Source: Geobacter sp.
Lineage (GTDB): Bacteria; Desulfobacterota; Desulfuromonadia; Geobacterales; Pseudopelobacteraceae
Direction: 5' to 3'
DNA length: 64,000 bases
NCBI GenBank assembly: GCA_003574895.1
Contig: PJFB01000014.1
Span: 62,001-126,000, forward strand
The translations under genes were made by a program, and so were the position numbers. Below, piece by piece: positions 15,388 through 29,499 of the stretch (its first letter is position 1; each line of letters begins with the position of its first letter). The notes below the pieces were generated by a model. That model was not told where the DNA came from. It did not search any database and saw only the letters and a list, made by a program, of their open reading frames with translations.

Positions 15388-17700
15388 CTATCCGCATGAC
15401 TTTTCATTTTCATCATCCGCATAAGTGCGCTTGCCATCCACCAAGTGACTGAGCGGCAGGGTAAAGGCAAACCGGTTTCCCTTCGGCGTTGCCGGCGAGT
15501 AGTAGATCCGGCCGCCATGGCGTTCAACAATCTCCTTGCAAATGGCCAGGCCAAGGCCGGTTCCGGCCACGTAACCCTGGGAACTGTCCAACTGCTGGAA
15601 TGTGTGGAAAAGCCGTTCCCGATCCAGCCACTGAATCGGATGACCTTCGTCGATGACGCTGATCTCGACCATATCGTCACGTAATTCCGACTTGATCACG
15701 ACCAGGGTGTCCCGCGGAGAAAACTTGATGGCATTTGACAACAGGTTGCTGATTACCTGCACCAGGCGATCGTCATCTCCGCAAATGGGCGGTAAACCAT
15801 TATCCACCATATTAACCAGCTTAATGCCGTGCTCCATGGCATAACCGCTGATTTCCTCACACGCCAGGGACACGATCTGCCAGATGGACCTGGACATCAA
15901 GTTGAAGGACATCTTGCCGGCCTCCATTTTGGAGAGATCGAGGATGTCGTTGATCAGCCTCATCAGCCGTTCCGTATTCCGGTAACAGATGGAGACCAAT
16001 TCCTGTTCGGCCTGTCCGGATTGATTGGGGTGCTCCAGCATGAAGTGCAGCGCACCGCGGATGGAGGTCAGTGGTGTCTTGAGTTCGTGGGAAATCTTGG
16101 AGATGAAATCACGCTTCATTTCATCGATGGTTGCAGCCACGGACACGTCCCGTAGCGACATGATCACCCCGGACAGATCCCCGTTTATGTCGGTCAGGGG
16201 TGAAAGGATCACTTTCAGCCGCTTGCCGTTCATCTCCAGCTTGTCTTCCCAGGGCTCCTTTTCCTGACCGCTCCTCAAGGCATCGATATGTTTGCGGACA
16301 CGCCCGGTCATCACCCCCCTGACGGCCTCCCCATCCGTCTCCCCTTGGGAGTTCAGATCGAGGATGTCGCGGGCAGCCGGATTTGCCAGGCTGATGCTGG
16401 CGTTGCCGTCAAAAACCAGCAATCCTTCCGATAGGCAGGAGAGGATCGCTTCAAGCCATCTCTTCTCGCGCTGAAGTTCCATGGTCCGTTGGGCAACGAC
16501 CCGTTCCAGCCCCTCATTCATCTGCGACAGACGGCTGTTGGCGGATTCCAGTTCTACGGTGTTACTACGGATAATCCTGTCTCGATCTGCAAGGTCGAGG
16601 GACATGCGGTTGAAGGCGTCCGCCAGGATCTCCAGTTCATCGCCGGACCTGACCATGGTGCGGTGCTCAAAATCGCCACGACCGATTTTTTCGGCTCCGG
16701 CAATCAGGTCTTTGAGCGGTCTTGTAAAGCGGCGCGCCAGATAGAGCGCCATCAGGAACAGCAACGGCGTCCCCACGGCAAGCATCCCGACAATGCTCCC
16801 CAGGTTCTGGCGGCGCATCACGCGGTAGTCCTTATCATGCAGGGCAACCAATATGGTTCCCACCACGGAACCATCAATATTCCTGAGCGGCGCGATCGCA
16901 GTCCGATAGGCGATCCCGCCTATGAGCGCCTCGTCCCGAAAGTGCCCCTCCCGAGCCAGTCGCGTCATGATGGCGCGGCTTATGCGAAATTTGCTGCGCT
17001 CTTTTTCACTACGCAGGCTCCCCACAATCGGAACCTCGCCCTGGGTAATGACCGCTTCGATGCCATTACCGAAGATAGACTCCACCTGGTGCCGCAGAAA
17101 CGGGTCGTTGTTGATCACATCGGCGCTTATAATCCCGCCCAAAATGCGACCGTCCGGCACGATTACCGGGGTGACGCTGATCGCTGCCAGCACGGAGCTG
17201 TCTTTGCCATTTTCACAAAAGGGATGACTTCCCAATCTGCCCAGCAGAGAGCATGAAACCAATTCCACCGAGACGACCGGCAAGCGCTTGCGGATGGCGT
17301 CTTCAAGGAGCGGTTTGAAATTGTCGGGGATGTCGCGCAAATTTCTCAACGCCAACGGCCTCATGCCCGTATCGACGATCGCCATGAAATCCACATAGGG
17401 CAGGATATTGTTCCAGCTCCGGAGCGATTTGGTCAGCCAGGCTGTGTCGCGGGCCATGATGTGTTGTTGAATCTCGGGAGAGGAGGCCGGAAAGAGAAAG
17501 GCGTTGCGCATCTCAACCAGCCTGCTGTTAAACTGGGTGCGGACCACATTGAGCCCATCATCGAGGTTTTTAACGATCCGTTCGTTAAAGAAACCGTCGA
17601 AGCGCGAGACAAATGAATAGACGAGAATGGCGTGGATAGGAAGCAGGCAGAGCAGGATAGAGAGAAAAAATCGGGTTCTGATGCTGGTCTTTAGTTTCAT
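15388..17700 (-). CDS. Membrane sensor histidine kinase (Cache-HAMP-PAS-HisKA-HATPase)
   Basis: Sensor kinase of 770 residues. Membrane helices lie at about 10-30 and 303-325 and enclose a ~270-residue periplasmic sensor domain of probable Cache type. A HAMP domain (TRPLKDLIAGAEKIGRGDF), a coiled coil, a PAS domain (about 415-525), the phosphoacceptor helix (FISKISHELKTPLTSIRGAL) and an ATPase domain follow. The N box (QVISNLLSNAIKFSP) and G2 (GTGLGLAICKEI) are intact. The G1 box reads DEGHPIQWLDRERLF where DxGxGI is usual, so ATP binding may be altered. No response regulator gene is adjacent. The gene lies 13 bases beyond gpsA and is probably co-transcribed with it. Confidence 0.88.
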   Translation of the reverse strand: MKLKTSIRTRFFLSILLCLLPIHAILVYSFVSRFDGFFNERIVKNLDDGLNVVRTQFNSRLVEMRNAFLFPASSPEIQQHIMARDTAWLTKSLRSWNNILPYVDFMAIVDTGMRPLALRNLRDIPDNFKPLLEDAIRKRLPVVSVELVSCSLLGRLGSHPFCENGKDSSVLAAISVTPVIVPDGRILGGIISADVINNDPFLRHQVESIFGNGIEAVITQGEVPIVGSLRSEKERSKFRISRAIMTRLAREGHFRDEALIGGIAYRTAIAPLRNIDGSVVGTILVALHDKDYRVMRRQNLGSIVGMLAVGTPLLFLMALYLARRFTRPLKDLIAGAEKIGRGDFEHRTMVRSGDELEILADAFNRMSLDLADRDRIIRSNTVELESANSRLSQMNEGLERVVAQRTMELQREKRWLEAILSCLSEGLLVFDGNASISLANPAARDILDLNSQGETDGEAVRGVMTGRVRKHIDALRSGQEKEPWEDKLEMNGKRLKVILSPLTDINGDLSGVIMSLRDVSVAATIDEMKRDFISKISHELKTPLTSIRGALHFMLEHPNQSGQAEQELVSICYRNTERLMRLINDILDLSKMEAGKMSFNLMSRSIWQIVSLACEEISGYAMEHGIKLVNMVDNGLPPICGDDDRLVQVISNLLSNAIKFSPRDTLVVIKSELRDDMVEISVIDEGHPIQWLDRERLFHTFQQLDSSQGYVAGTGLGLAICKEIVERHGGRIYYSPATPKGNRFAFTLPLSHLVDGKRTYADDENEKSCG

Positions 17701-17713
17701 GTACAGACAGCGC

Positions 17714-18730
17714 CTAGGTCTCGGGCTTGAGATCCCGCGACATCAACTCGCTGACTGCTTGGCGGGCTGGTTTGTCCTCATGGAGGATCTGGTAGACTTT
17801 TTCAACGATAGGCATTTCCACCCCGAGACGGACGGCGAGCTGATAGACCGATTCGGCAGTCTTCACCCCTTCGGCCACCATGCGCATCTCTGCCAGGATA
17901 TCCACCAGACGCATCCCCTGGCCCAGCTTGAACCCGACGCTGCGGTTGCGTGACAGGTCGCCGGTACAGGTCAGCACCAGGTCGCCCATGCCGGCAAGTC
18001 CGGCAAAAGTGGCTGCCTGGGCGCCCATGGCCTGTCCCAGACGGTTCATCTCGGCCAGGCCGCGGGTAATCAGGGCGGCCCTGGCGTTGTGTCCGAAGCC
18101 GAGCCCGTCGCAGATGCCGGCCGCAATGGCGATCACGTTCTTGACCGCGCCCCCCAGTTCCACACCGGATACATCGCTGTTGGTGTAAACCCGGAACGAC
18201 GGATTGCTTAGTACCCACTGCACGCGCCTGGCACACTCCTCGTTGCGTGATGCGGCCACGATCAACGTCGGAAGCCCGCTGGCCACCTCACGGGCAAATG
18301 ATGGGCCGGACAGGGCCACGTAACGGGCCAACACATCCTCGCCCAGCAACTCTGCGCAGATCCGGGAGACCGTCATGAGCGAATCCAGCTCGATCCCTTT
18401 GGAGGCATTGACGATCAAGGCATCGGGACGAATCTCCGCGGCGGCCTGGGCCAGCACGCTGCGCATGACCTGCACCGGTGTTACCAGCAGAATCAAGGTG
18501 CGGTCCGCCAGTGCCTCGCCAAGGCTGCTGGTGCAGGCCAATGACGGGTGGAGCGGGATGCCGGGCAAATAGACCGAATTGATGTGGGTAGCGGCAACTT
18601 CAAGGGCAAGATCCTGCTCATAGATCCAGAGCGTGGTGTCATGGCCATTCCTGGCGATCACGTCGGCCAGGGCGGAGCCCCAGCTACCGCCGCCGATTAC
18701 GGCTATGCGTTCAACGTTACTCCTCGTCAT
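17714..18730 (-). CDS. gpsA: Glycerol-3-phosphate dehydrogenase [NAD(P)+]
   Basis: Cytosolic enzyme of 338 residues that reduces dihydroxyacetone phosphate to sn-glycerol 3-phosphate for phospholipid synthesis. The Rossmann motif AVIGGGSWGSALADV opens the protein. VNASKGIE, ALSGPSFAREVASGLPT, GGAVKNVIAIAAGICDG (with the catalytic lysine) and GLAGMGDLVLTCTG are diagnostic. The start is the ATG at 18730 after GTTGGAGGAGTACC, overlapping the preceding HEAT gene by 14 bases; an ATG eight codons earlier lacks a binding site. Confidence 0.95.
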   Translation of the reverse strand: MTRSNVERIAVIGGGSWGSALADVIARNGHDTTLWIYEQDLALEVAATHINSVYLPGIPLHPSLACTSSLGEALADRTLILLVTPVQVMRSVLAQAAAEIRPDALIVNASKGIELDSLMTVSRICAELLGEDVLARYVALSGPSFAREVASGLPTLIVAASRNEECARRVQWVLSNPSFRVYTNSDVSGVELGGAVKNVIAIAAGICDGLGFGHNARAALITRGLAEMNRLGQAMGAQAATFAGLAGMGDLVLTCTGDLSRNRSVGFKLGQGMRLVDILAEMRMVAEGVKTAESVYQLAVRLGVEMPIVEKVYQILHEDKPARQAVSELMSRDLKPET

Positions 18731-20294
18731 GGTACTCCTCCAACCGCAGATCATATCCTTCCGCCAATGCCTGTCGGGCTGTCTCGATACTGTCCAGGAT
18801 CAGGCGCCGAACGAACGGATGGCGCGCCTCCGGGAGGAATCCCCCCACCAGGCTTAGTGCCGTGGCCAGGGTGTGCTGCACCAGATTTTCATCGCACTTG
18901 GTCTGTTGCATGTAATCAGCCGTCAGAAGCAGCCGTTTGATCAGCTCGGCCCGGCGCGGCGTGATCAACTCCTCGCAAAAACGGGCCATTTCCGCTTCGA
19001 GCTCATCCTCGGAAAATCCGGCCTGACCGTTCTTTTTATCCAGTGCGTTCAACCTTTCGGCAACGTCGTAGACCGCCGGCTCGGACAACAACCACCCCTC
19101 CAGGCTCGGGCAGTCCAGCAGTTCGTTACTGCTGGCCACAAAGGCCGGAATCCGTTCCACGATCCCTTCAAGATGCTCCAGGCTGAAGCGGGGCACATAC
19201 CCCTCGGGCCTGATCACATCAGGGCTGAACATGCGCATGTCTACGTAAAAATCAGGTGGCAGGAAATAACCCTGCTCGCGGCTGTGGAAAAGCGCGTCGC
19301 GCAGCAGGGCAAGGGCATAGCCAGGCTCGACCTGCTCCAATATCTCGCCGGCCGCCATGTCCCTCAATACCGAATCATACTCCCGATCGTCTTTCATCCG
19401 GTAACTCAAGGCATTGATCAGGCCATCCGATTCACCTGCCAAAAGCAGCATCGCGGCATAACCGGAATCTTCCAGCTTCCAGGAAAACCACAGGGAGCGG
19501 GAACCGTAAATATCTATGGGCCCGGCCAATACCGAGTAAAACGGCAGTGGCGCCTGAAAGGAATCCGGGAGTTCCAGCGGTTCGCGGACACCCATGAAGG
19601 AGAGCCGGCGGATGTTGCGCCGGATCAGCACGGCCAGTTCACCCTCGTGGCGCTGTTCCGCCTTGTTCAACACGTGGAGAGCAAATCCGTTTCTGGTCTT
19701 GCCCAGCGCCGTAATCGCCTCTTGGACCACCTCGGCCCGTTCGAAAGAAATCAGTATCTCCAGAACCGCAACCGCTTCGGTGCTATTGGCCTCCGCAAGA
19801 CCCCGTATCATGTGTACGCGAACCTCGTCACCGGCATCCAGGAACACGTCCATAAATCGTACTTGCCCACGGTCGCCATCTTTCAGGCAATCCCCGATAA
19901 ATCCTTCAATGGAACCGGCGCCATAGCCGGTCATTGCCGCAAAAGGGGGCGAGGTGATATCAATGCCGTAGTCCTGCAGCGCATCCAGCAACGCCAAGCG
20001 GCCATCGTCCTCCAGATCCTTTCGTTTCAGGGTGATCTGGATCAACTGATCGAGCCAGCTTGAATCGTCAAAGAAATCCAGCATGCAGGTATAGCGGTAA
20101 ATGGCAGTGCCGTTCTGCTCATGCCACAGCTTGCGCACCAACGGTCGGAGGGCGCGCCGCCCGGATTTCTGCAGGCGTCGGCCGATGCGTTCCATCTGGT
20201 CGCCGGTCAGGTCTTCACGTTTGAGAAAATCCAGCAGCCGGATGATACGCCGCCGTTCACGCAGGGTTTTATCTATTTTCAAGAGTCTGGTCAT
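18717..20294 (-). CDS. HEAT-repeat-like protein
   Basis: Protein of 525 residues made of repeated helical pairs, such as RRALRPLVRKLWHEQ, DGRLALLDALQDYG and AEVVQEAITALGKTRNGFAL, consistent with a HEAT or PBS-lyase-type scaffold for about the first 230 residues. The rest is acidic and helical with no motif I recognise. There is no signal peptide or membrane helix, so it is probably cytoplasmic. It sits between gyrA and gpsA in the leftward origin-proximal gene run and overlaps gpsA, so it is likely part of that transcript. Function unknown. Confidence 0.72.
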   Translation of the reverse strand: MTRLLKIDKTLRERRRIIRLLDFLKREDLTGDQMERIGRRLQKSGRRALRPLVRKLWHEQNGTAIYRYTCMLDFFDDSSWLDQLIQITLKRKDLEDDGRLALLDALQDYGIDITSPPFAAMTGYGAGSIEGFIGDCLKDGDRGQVRFMDVFLDAGDEVRVHMIRGLAEANSTEAVAVLEILISFERAEVVQEAITALGKTRNGFALHVLNKAEQRHEGELAVLIRRNIRRLSFMGVREPLELPDSFQAPLPFYSVLAGPIDIYGSRSLWFSWKLEDSGYAAMLLLAGESDGLINALSYRMKDDREYDSVLRDMAAGEILEQVEPGYALALLRDALFHSREQGYFLPPDFYVDMRMFSPDVIRPEGYVPRFSLEHLEGIVERIPAFVASSNELLDCPSLEGWLLSEPAVYDVAERLNALDKKNGQAGFSEDELEAEMARFCEELITPRRAELIKRLLLTADYMQQTKCDENLVQHTLATALSLVGGFLPEARHPFVRRLILDSIETARQALAEGYDLRLEEYHDEE

Positions 20295-20365
20295 AATTGT
20301 ATATTTTTATGGTGACAGGCCAGTGTGCCTGCCAGTATCAGAGACGCCACATCGGACATCCTACG

Positions 20366-22894
20366 TTATTCCTCAAGCTCCTCGTCGTCCTCTTCCTTCT
20401 CCGCCAGCCGGGCCACGGCCACCACCTTTTCCTTCTCCTCGGTGGTTATAAGGCGCACACCCTGGGTGTTGCGGCCGATGACCGAGAAACCGGAAACCGG
20501 CACCCTGAGGATCTTGCCGTTGTCGGTGATCACCATCAGGTCGTTGTCGTTGCTGACCTGCATGACATTGACCACGCTGCCGTTGCGGTCGGTGGTCTTG
20601 ATGGTGATGATCCCCTTGCCGCCGCGGGTCTGGTCACGGTACTCGTCCAGGTCGGTGCGTTTTCCGTAACCGTTCTCGCAGACCGTGAAGATGGTGGAGC
20701 CGACAGCGGCGTTGTCCACGATCTCCATACCGATCACCTCATCATCCACCGACAGTGTCATGCCGCGCACTCCGCGGGTGACGCGCCCCATGGGACGGGC
20801 ATCCTCTTCGTTGAAGCGGATGGCCTTGCCGTCCCGCGAGGCCAGGAAGACATCCTTGGTGCCGTCGGTCAGGGCCACGGAGATCAGCTTGTCCCCCTCG
20901 TCCAGCTTGACGGCGATGATGCCGCCGGAACGCACGTTGGAGTACTCCACCAGGGGCGTCTTCTTGACCACACCCTTTTTCGTAGCCATGAACAGGTAGG
21001 TATCCTCGGTGAACTCCTTAACCGGCAGGATGGTGGTGATCTTCTCATCCATGGCAACGTTGACCAGGTTGACCACCGCCTTGCCCTTGGTGGTGCGGCT
21101 TCCCTCTGGGATCTCGTAGACCTTGAGCCAGTACATGCGGCCGGCATCGGTGAAACAGAGCAGGTAGTCCTTGGTGGAGGCGATGAACAGCTGTTCCACG
21201 AAATCCTCTTCCTTGGTCTTCATGCCGGTCTTGCCCTTGCCGCCGCGCCGCTGGGAGCGGTACAGATCGACCGCGCTCCGCTTGATGTAGCCGGTGTGGG
21301 AGATGGTCACCACCATCTCCTCGTCCTCGATGGTATCTTCCAGTGAGATGTCGGCGGTCTTGTCCACGATCTCGGAACGACGCTTGTCGCCGAACTTGTC
21401 GCGGATCTCGGTCAACTCGCCAACAATGATCTTGAGGATCTCGGTGTCAGAGGCCAGGATCTCCCGCAGACGGGCGATGAATTTGAGCACCTCTTCGTAC
21501 TCGGCAATGATCTTGTCCCGCTCCAGGCCGGTCAGCCGTTGCAAGCGCATTTCCAGAATGGCCTGGGCCTGGATCTCGGAGAGCTGCACCGCTCCTTCGT
21601 AGCCCACAGGCATGGGCAGGTCGAGGCGCTTGAGGTAATCCGGATCGGCAAATTTGCCCTCCATCAGTCCCTGTTTTGCCTCTGGCGGAGTCTTGGATTC
21701 GCGGATCAGTTCAATGACAGCATCCAGCCAATCCAGGGCGATCTTGAGGCCTTCCAGGATATGGGCGCGGGCCAGGGCCTTTTTCAGCTCGAAGTTGGTA
21801 CGGCGGGTAACCACCTCGCAGCGGTGGTCGACAAAACAGTCCATCACCTCCCGCAGGGTCAGTACCCGTGGGCGGTTGTGTACGATGGCGATCATGATGA
21901 TGCCGAAGGAGGTCTGCAACTGGGTGTGCTTGTAGAGCTGGTTGAGCAGCACCTCGGCATTCTCGTCCCGCTTGACCTCGATGACGATCCGCATCCCTTC
22001 CCGGTCCGACTCGTCGCGAATCTCGGTGATCCCCTCTACCTTCTTTTCCTTGACCAGTTCGGCGATTTTCTCTATCAGGCGCGCCTTGTTGACCTGGTAA
22101 GGGAGTTCGGTGATGATTATTGACTGACGCTCGGTTTTCTTGGCAGCCTCCACGTGGGCCTTGGCGCGGATTTGGATGATGCCGCGGCCGGTGGCGTAGG
22201 CATCCCGGATCCCTTGGCGGCCGTAGATGGTGGCGCCGGTGGGGAAGTCGGGGCCGGGTACCAGGGCCAGCAGCTCCTCGAAGGAGAGGTCCGGGTTGTG
22301 GATCGTGGCGATAATACCGTCGATCACCTCCACCAGGTTATGGGGAGGTATGTTGGTAGCCATGCCAACAGCGATACCTGATGAGCCGTTGACCAGCAGG
22401 TTGGGAAACTTGGAGGGTAGGACCGTCGGCTCCAGAAACTCGTCGTTGTAGTTGGGTTGCATGTTGACGGTTTCTTTGTCCAGGTCGGCCAGCAGCTCGT
22501 TGGAGAGCTGGCGCAGGCGGATCTCGGTGTAGCGCATGGCGGCCGGCGAGTCGCCGTCCACCGAACCGAAGTTCCCCTGGCCGTCTACCAGCATGTAGCG
22601 CAGTGAGAAGTCCTGGGCCATGCGCACGATGGTGTCGTAGGCTGCGGTGTCGCCATGGGGATGGTACTTACCGATCACGTCACCGACCACGCGGGCCGAT
22701 TTCTTGTAGGGTTTGTTATAGTCATTGCCCATGTCGTACATGGCATACAGACAGCGGCGGTGTACCGGCTTGAGGCCGTCGCGCACGTCCGGCAGAGCGC
22801 GGCCGATGATGACCGACATGGCGTAATCCATGTAGGAGCGCTTCATCTCGTCTTCGATGTTAACTGCTATCTTGTTTGGTGTGTTGGTAAGCAT
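20366..22894 (-). CDS. gyrA: DNA gyrase subunit A
   Basis: Breakage-reunion subunit of gyrase, 842 residues. The quinolone-pocket and active-site region is standard: [20 protein letters not shown] and [14 protein letters not shown], followed by AAMRYTE with the catalytic tyrosine. The C-terminal beta-pinwheel has the GyrA box [10 protein letters not shown], required for DNA wrapping, so this is gyrase rather than topoisomerase IV. An acidic tail ([11 protein letters not shown]) ends it. It follows gyrB after 33 bases on the same strand. Confidence 0.98.
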   Translation of the reverse strand: MLTNTPNKIAVNIEDEMKRSYMDYAMSVIIGRALPDVRDGLKPVHRRCLYAMYDMGNDYNKPYKKSARVVGDVIGKYHPHGDTAAYDTIVRMAQDFSLRYMLVDGQGNFGSVDGDSPAAMRYTEIRLRQLSNELLADLDKETVNMQPNYNDEFLEPTVLPSKFPNLLVNGSSGIAVGMATNIPPHNLVEVIDGIIATIHNPDLSFEELLALVPGPDFPTGATIYGRQGIRDAYATGRGIIQIRAKAHVEAAKKTERQSIIITELPYQVNKARLIEKIAELVKEKKVEGITEIRDESDREGMRIVIEVKRDENAEVLLNQLYKHTQLQTSFGIIMIAIVHNRPRVLTLREVMDCFVDHRCEVVTRRTNFELKKALARAHILEGLKIALDWLDAVIELIRESKTPPEAKQGLMEGKFADPDYLKRLDLPMPVGYEGAVQLSEIQAQAILEMRLQRLTGLERDKIIAEYEEVLKFIARLREILASDTEILKIIVGELTEIRDKFGDKRRSEIVDKTADISLEDTIEDEEMVVTISHTGYIKRSAVDLYRSQRRGGKGKTGMKTKEEDFVEQLFIASTKDYLLCFTDAGRMYWLKVYEIPEGSRTTKGKAVVNLVNVAMDEKITTILPVKEFTEDTYLFMATKKGVVKKTPLVEYSNVRSGGIIAVKLDEGDKLISVALTDGTKDVFLASRDGKAIRFNEEDARPMGRVTRGVRGMTLSVDDEVIGMEIVDNAAVGSTIFTVCENGYGKRTDLDEYRDQTRGGKGIITIKTTDRNGSVVNVMQVSNDNDLMVITDNGKILRVPVSGFSVIGRNTQGVRLITTEEKEKVVAVARLAEKEEDDEELEE

Positions 22895-22927
22895 CAGTTC
22901 CTCTTATATCAACGAATGTTATTTATT

Positions 22928-26441
<3,514 letters not shown>

Positions 26442-26451
26442 CTATTAGTTT

Positions 26452-27576
26452 CTATAGTCTCATGGGCATGATCACTGCGAGGAAACTATCGGATTTTTCC
26501 GGGACTATTATCGATGGAGAAAGTTCGTCCTTGAATTTCATCTCAATACAATCCGTATCTGTTACTGCCAATACATCCAGCAGGTAGCGGGCATTGAATC
26601 TTACGGCAAACGGCTCGCCATCATACGTTACGTCGATCTCTTCCATGGCATCACCCAATTCCGGATTGCTGGACGAAATTTTGATGCCAGTGTTGGATAT
26701 CTCCAACATGATGCCCTTGAATTTCTCACTTGAGAGAATTGCCATCCTGCGTACCGAATGGGTAAAAACCTCTTTATTGATAGTTATAATGCGGTTGTTG
26801 GCAACTGGAACAACCCGGTTGTAATCGGGAAATTCACCATCAACAAGGCGCATGACCATATAGGAATCACCACGTTTGATAACAGCGCTATTGTCCATGA
26901 AACCAAACATGAGGGTGCCGCCACTCTCCTCATCGGTAATCTTTTTCATCTCATAGATGCCTTTTTTCGGTAGAATGACTCCCTTGCTGAGTTCCGGGCC
27001 GGCATTTCCCTTGAAAGTTCCTTTGGCAATGGAAAGTCTGTGCCCGTCTGTGGCAACCATTTTGAGATTCTGGTCACCACCCTCAGTTGTTTCAACCTTG
27101 GTGAACAATCCGTTGAGATTATATTTTGTTTCGTCGTTGCATATGGCAAATGATGTCTTTTCTATCATCCCCTTCAGAAGCGAGCTTTCTATCTCAAAAA
27201 GATTTTCTTCCTTAACAGCCGGGAAATATGGAAATTCCTCCGGAGAAAGACCAACTATATTGAACTGCACCTTGCCGCATTTGATTTCTACCCAATCGTT
27301 GTCCTTGGTAGTGAAAATTATCACCTGATTCGGTAGTTCCTTGACTATCTCGTACAGTTTTTTTGCTCCCACCGTAATCTTGCCCGGCGTAGCTACTTCT
27401 GCTGGGTAGCTGCTTTTCATTCCCACTTCGAGATCAGTGGCAGTCACATGGAGGGCTGAATCCGTAGCCTCCAGCATTACATTCGACAGAATTGGCATGG
27501 AGGTTCGTTTTTCAACAATACCCTGTATTTTCTGCAGTGATTTGAGAAAGACTTCTTTATCGATTCTGAATTCCAT
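26452..27576 (-). CDS. dnaN: DNA polymerase III beta subunit (sliding clamp)
   Basis: Ring-forming processivity clamp of 374 residues with three tandem clamp domains. It starts MEFRIDKEVFLKSLQKIQGI with VEKRTSMPILSNVMLEA, typical of DnaN. The C-terminal YLLDVLAVTDTD and the ending SFLAVIMPMRL are the conserved cleft-forming and terminal motifs. It is separated from dnaA by 214 bases carrying DnaA-box-like sites. Confidence 0.97.
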   Translation of the reverse strand: MEFRIDKEVFLKSLQKIQGIVEKRTSMPILSNVMLEATDSALHVTATDLEVGMKSSYPAEVATPGKITVGAKKLYEIVKELPNQVIIFTTKDNDWVEIKCGKVQFNIVGLSPEEFPYFPAVKEENLFEIESSLLKGMIEKTSFAICNDETKYNLNGLFTKVETTEGGDQNLKMVATDGHRLSIAKGTFKGNAGPELSKGVILPKKGIYEMKKITDEESGGTLMFGFMDNSAVIKRGDSYMVMRLVDGEFPDYNRVVPVANNRIITINKEVFTHSVRRMAILSSEKFKGIMLEISNTGIKISSSNPELGDAMEEIDVTYDGEPFAVRFNARYLLDVLAVTDTDCIEMKFKDELSPSIIVPEKSDSFLAVIMPMRL

Positions 27577-27790
27577 ATGCCACTCCTTACGGAATAATAT
27601 CTTTATAAAATATAAAAAACTTTGTAGTTCTTGTAGAGGGTGTTGATACGGTTGATAACTGTATAACCGTATGAAAATAAATGAAAATTACCTGCGTAAT
27701 AGTTGTTTATGAAATTCTTTGAACAGTGATGTTTATCAACAGGCAAAAAGTTATGCACATATTTTTATCTGCCCTGTATACAGGTTATCC
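27577..27790. promoter_or_regulatory. dnaA-dnaN spacer with DnaA-box-like sites
   Basis: This AT-rich 214-bp spacer holds TTATGCACA (27751-27759, a full match to TTATNCACA) and TTATCAACA (27733-27741). Further weaker matches on the other strand are TGTTGATAC (27641) and a site around GGTTGATAAC (27650). The palindrome CCTGTATACAGG lies at 27773-27784, just after the dnaA stop. It presumably carries the dnaN promoter under DnaA influence and may be part of a bipartite origin. Confidence 0.55.
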
Positions 27791-29143
27791 TTACTTGAGA
27801 AGATTATTTTTAATATCCGCAACAATTTTAGCTAGTTTATGATCATCTTTGAGTGCATTATCTATTTTTTTGGCGGCGTAAATGACTGTTGAATGGTCCT
27901 TGCCACCAAATCGAGCGCCAATATCCGGATATGATGATTTGGTCAAATCCCTACAAAGCCAGATAGCAACTTGCCTTGCTTGGACAAAATTCTTGAGCCG
28001 CTTATCGGATTTCAATTCAGCCACCTTGATGCCAAACTGATCCGCGGTCGCTTTTTGTATCAATTCAACGGTAATTTCCCTGCGTCTGTCACCAAGGATA
28101 TCCTTGAGGCTTTCCTTGGCCATTGTAAGGGTTATAGGAATACTCTGTAAGCTGCTGTAAGCTCCTAGCCTTATCAGCATCCCTTCGAGTTCACGTATGT
28201 TGCGGGTATCGCTGGATGCCAGGAAATATGCGACATCGTCGGGAAGCTGTATTTTGAAAATTTCTGATTTTTTCTTGAGGATGGCTATTTTGGTTTCCAG
28301 ATCCGGTGGTTGTATATCTGCGATAAGACCCCATTCGAAACGGGAGCGAAGGCGTTCTTCAAGATCGGAAATTTCCCTTGGAAACTTGTCGGAAGTTATG
28401 ACGATCTGTTTATGTGCTTCGTGGAGCGCGTTAAAGGTATGGAAAAATTCTTCTTGTGTGCCTGTTTTTCCGGAAATGAATTGTATGTCATCAATCAGGA
28501 GCACATCCACGTTTCTGAATCTGTTCCTGAACAGGTCCATCTTCTTGAGCCGCAGATGATTTACCATTTCATACATGAATTTCTCGGCGGAACAGTAACA
28601 GACGTTCATTGCAGGTGAAACTTTTCGAATAGTGTGGCCGATGGCGTTTAGCAGATGGCTTTTGCCAAGTCCGACACCGCCATATATAAACAGAGGATTA
28701 TAGGTGTCTGCAGGATTGTTTGCTACTGCCATGGCAGCGGCGTGGGCAAAATGATTGCCTGTCCCGCTAACGAACAGATCAAAGGTATATTTATTGTTGA
28801 GAGGCGTAAATGCGGAATCTGTTTGAGAAATCTGAGCTTGGTCAGAATCCTGGTGACCTTTGATAATAAGATTTTCCGGAAGGTTTGCATCGGATTCGTT
28901 CTCATTTTCTTTGATAAGAAAATTGATGTGAACATTGTGGCCCGATGTCATTGATAATGCACCGGTCAAAACCTTGTGATAATGTTCTTCCAGCCATTCT
29001 TTGAAAAAAGATGTAGGAACGGATAAGAACACGGAATCGTCGTCATGATGACTGTAACGTATTGGTTTGATCCACGTGGTAAAATCGCGTTCAGACAGAA
29101 CTTTTTCCAAATTGTCGGATGCTTGTTGCCAGGCTTCTTGCAT
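27791..29143 (-). CDS. dnaA: Chromosomal replication initiator DnaA
   Basis: AAA+ initiator of 450 residues. Domain I covers about 1-80 (MQEAWQQASDNLEKVLSERD). Walker A is IYGGVGLGKSHLLNAIGH and Walker B is VDVLLIDDIQFISGKTGTQE. The C-terminal DNA-binding helix-turn-helix includes YPDIGARFGGKDHSTVIYAA, which recognises DnaA boxes. The ATG at 29143 is chosen because the family begins close to it; a GTG 14 codons upstream adds residues unlike DnaA. Binding-site support for this start is weak. Confidence 0.97.
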   Translation of the reverse strand: MQEAWQQASDNLEKVLSERDFTTWIKPIRYSHHDDDSVFLSVPTSFFKEWLEEHYHKVLTGALSMTSGHNVHINFLIKENENESDANLPENLIIKGHQDSDQAQISQTDSAFTPLNNKYTFDLFVSGTGNHFAHAAAMAVANNPADTYNPLFIYGGVGLGKSHLLNAIGHTIRKVSPAMNVCYCSAEKFMYEMVNHLRLKKMDLFRNRFRNVDVLLIDDIQFISGKTGTQEEFFHTFNALHEAHKQIVITSDKFPREISDLEERLRSRFEWGLIADIQPPDLETKIAILKKKSEIFKIQLPDDVAYFLASSDTRNIRELEGMLIRLGAYSSLQSIPITLTMAKESLKDILGDRRREITVELIQKATADQFGIKVAELKSDKRLKNFVQARQVAIWLCRDLTKSSYPDIGARFGGKDHSTVIYAAKKIDNALKDDHKLAKIVADIKNNLLK

Positions 29144-29499
29144 AGAATCGATCGTTATCAGGAGTATAAAGGTATAGTTATCCACATTGGTGCGAACAGA
29201 AAAACCACCAATGGTATAAGCAGGTTTCAGAAACGGGCTTCAGTGGGCTGCTTTAAGTTATTAACATGATTTTCAACACCTGTTGATAACTTTTTATTAA
29301 ATTAATACGGCAACTTACAGTAATTATATTAATAAATAAACTTTGTAAGGATGCAGAAGATTACCAGAGGCCGCCCCATTTATCAAGGCAAATCAAATCT
29401 CATGGCAAAACATCACCCGGAATAAATTTATTGACAAATATATGCCGATATGATTAATAACCCATTTCCTGAAAAATTTTATCGGATAGGAGTGCCGAG
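29144..29499. other. Probable oriC region between dnaA and rpmH
   Basis: No gene is seen in these 356 bases, which separate the divergent dnaA and rpmH genes. A consensus DnaA box TTATCCACA lies at 29178-29186, a reverse-oriented TGTTGATAA at 29281-29289 and a weaker TTATTAACA at 29258. A strongly AT-rich stretch (about 29289-29340) is suitable for unwinding. Genes on both sides point away from this point, as expected at an origin. The exact origin boundary, and whether the dnaA-dnaN spacer contributes, cannot be settled by eye. Confidence 0.7.
29431..29460 (+). promoter_or_regulatory. Promoter ahead of rpmH
   Basis: A perfect TTGACA at 29431-29436 is followed after 17-18 bases by an AT-rich -10 region (TTAATAA near 29454-29460). 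It lies about 40 bases before the rpmH start. The -10 match is weak. Confidence 0.45.
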
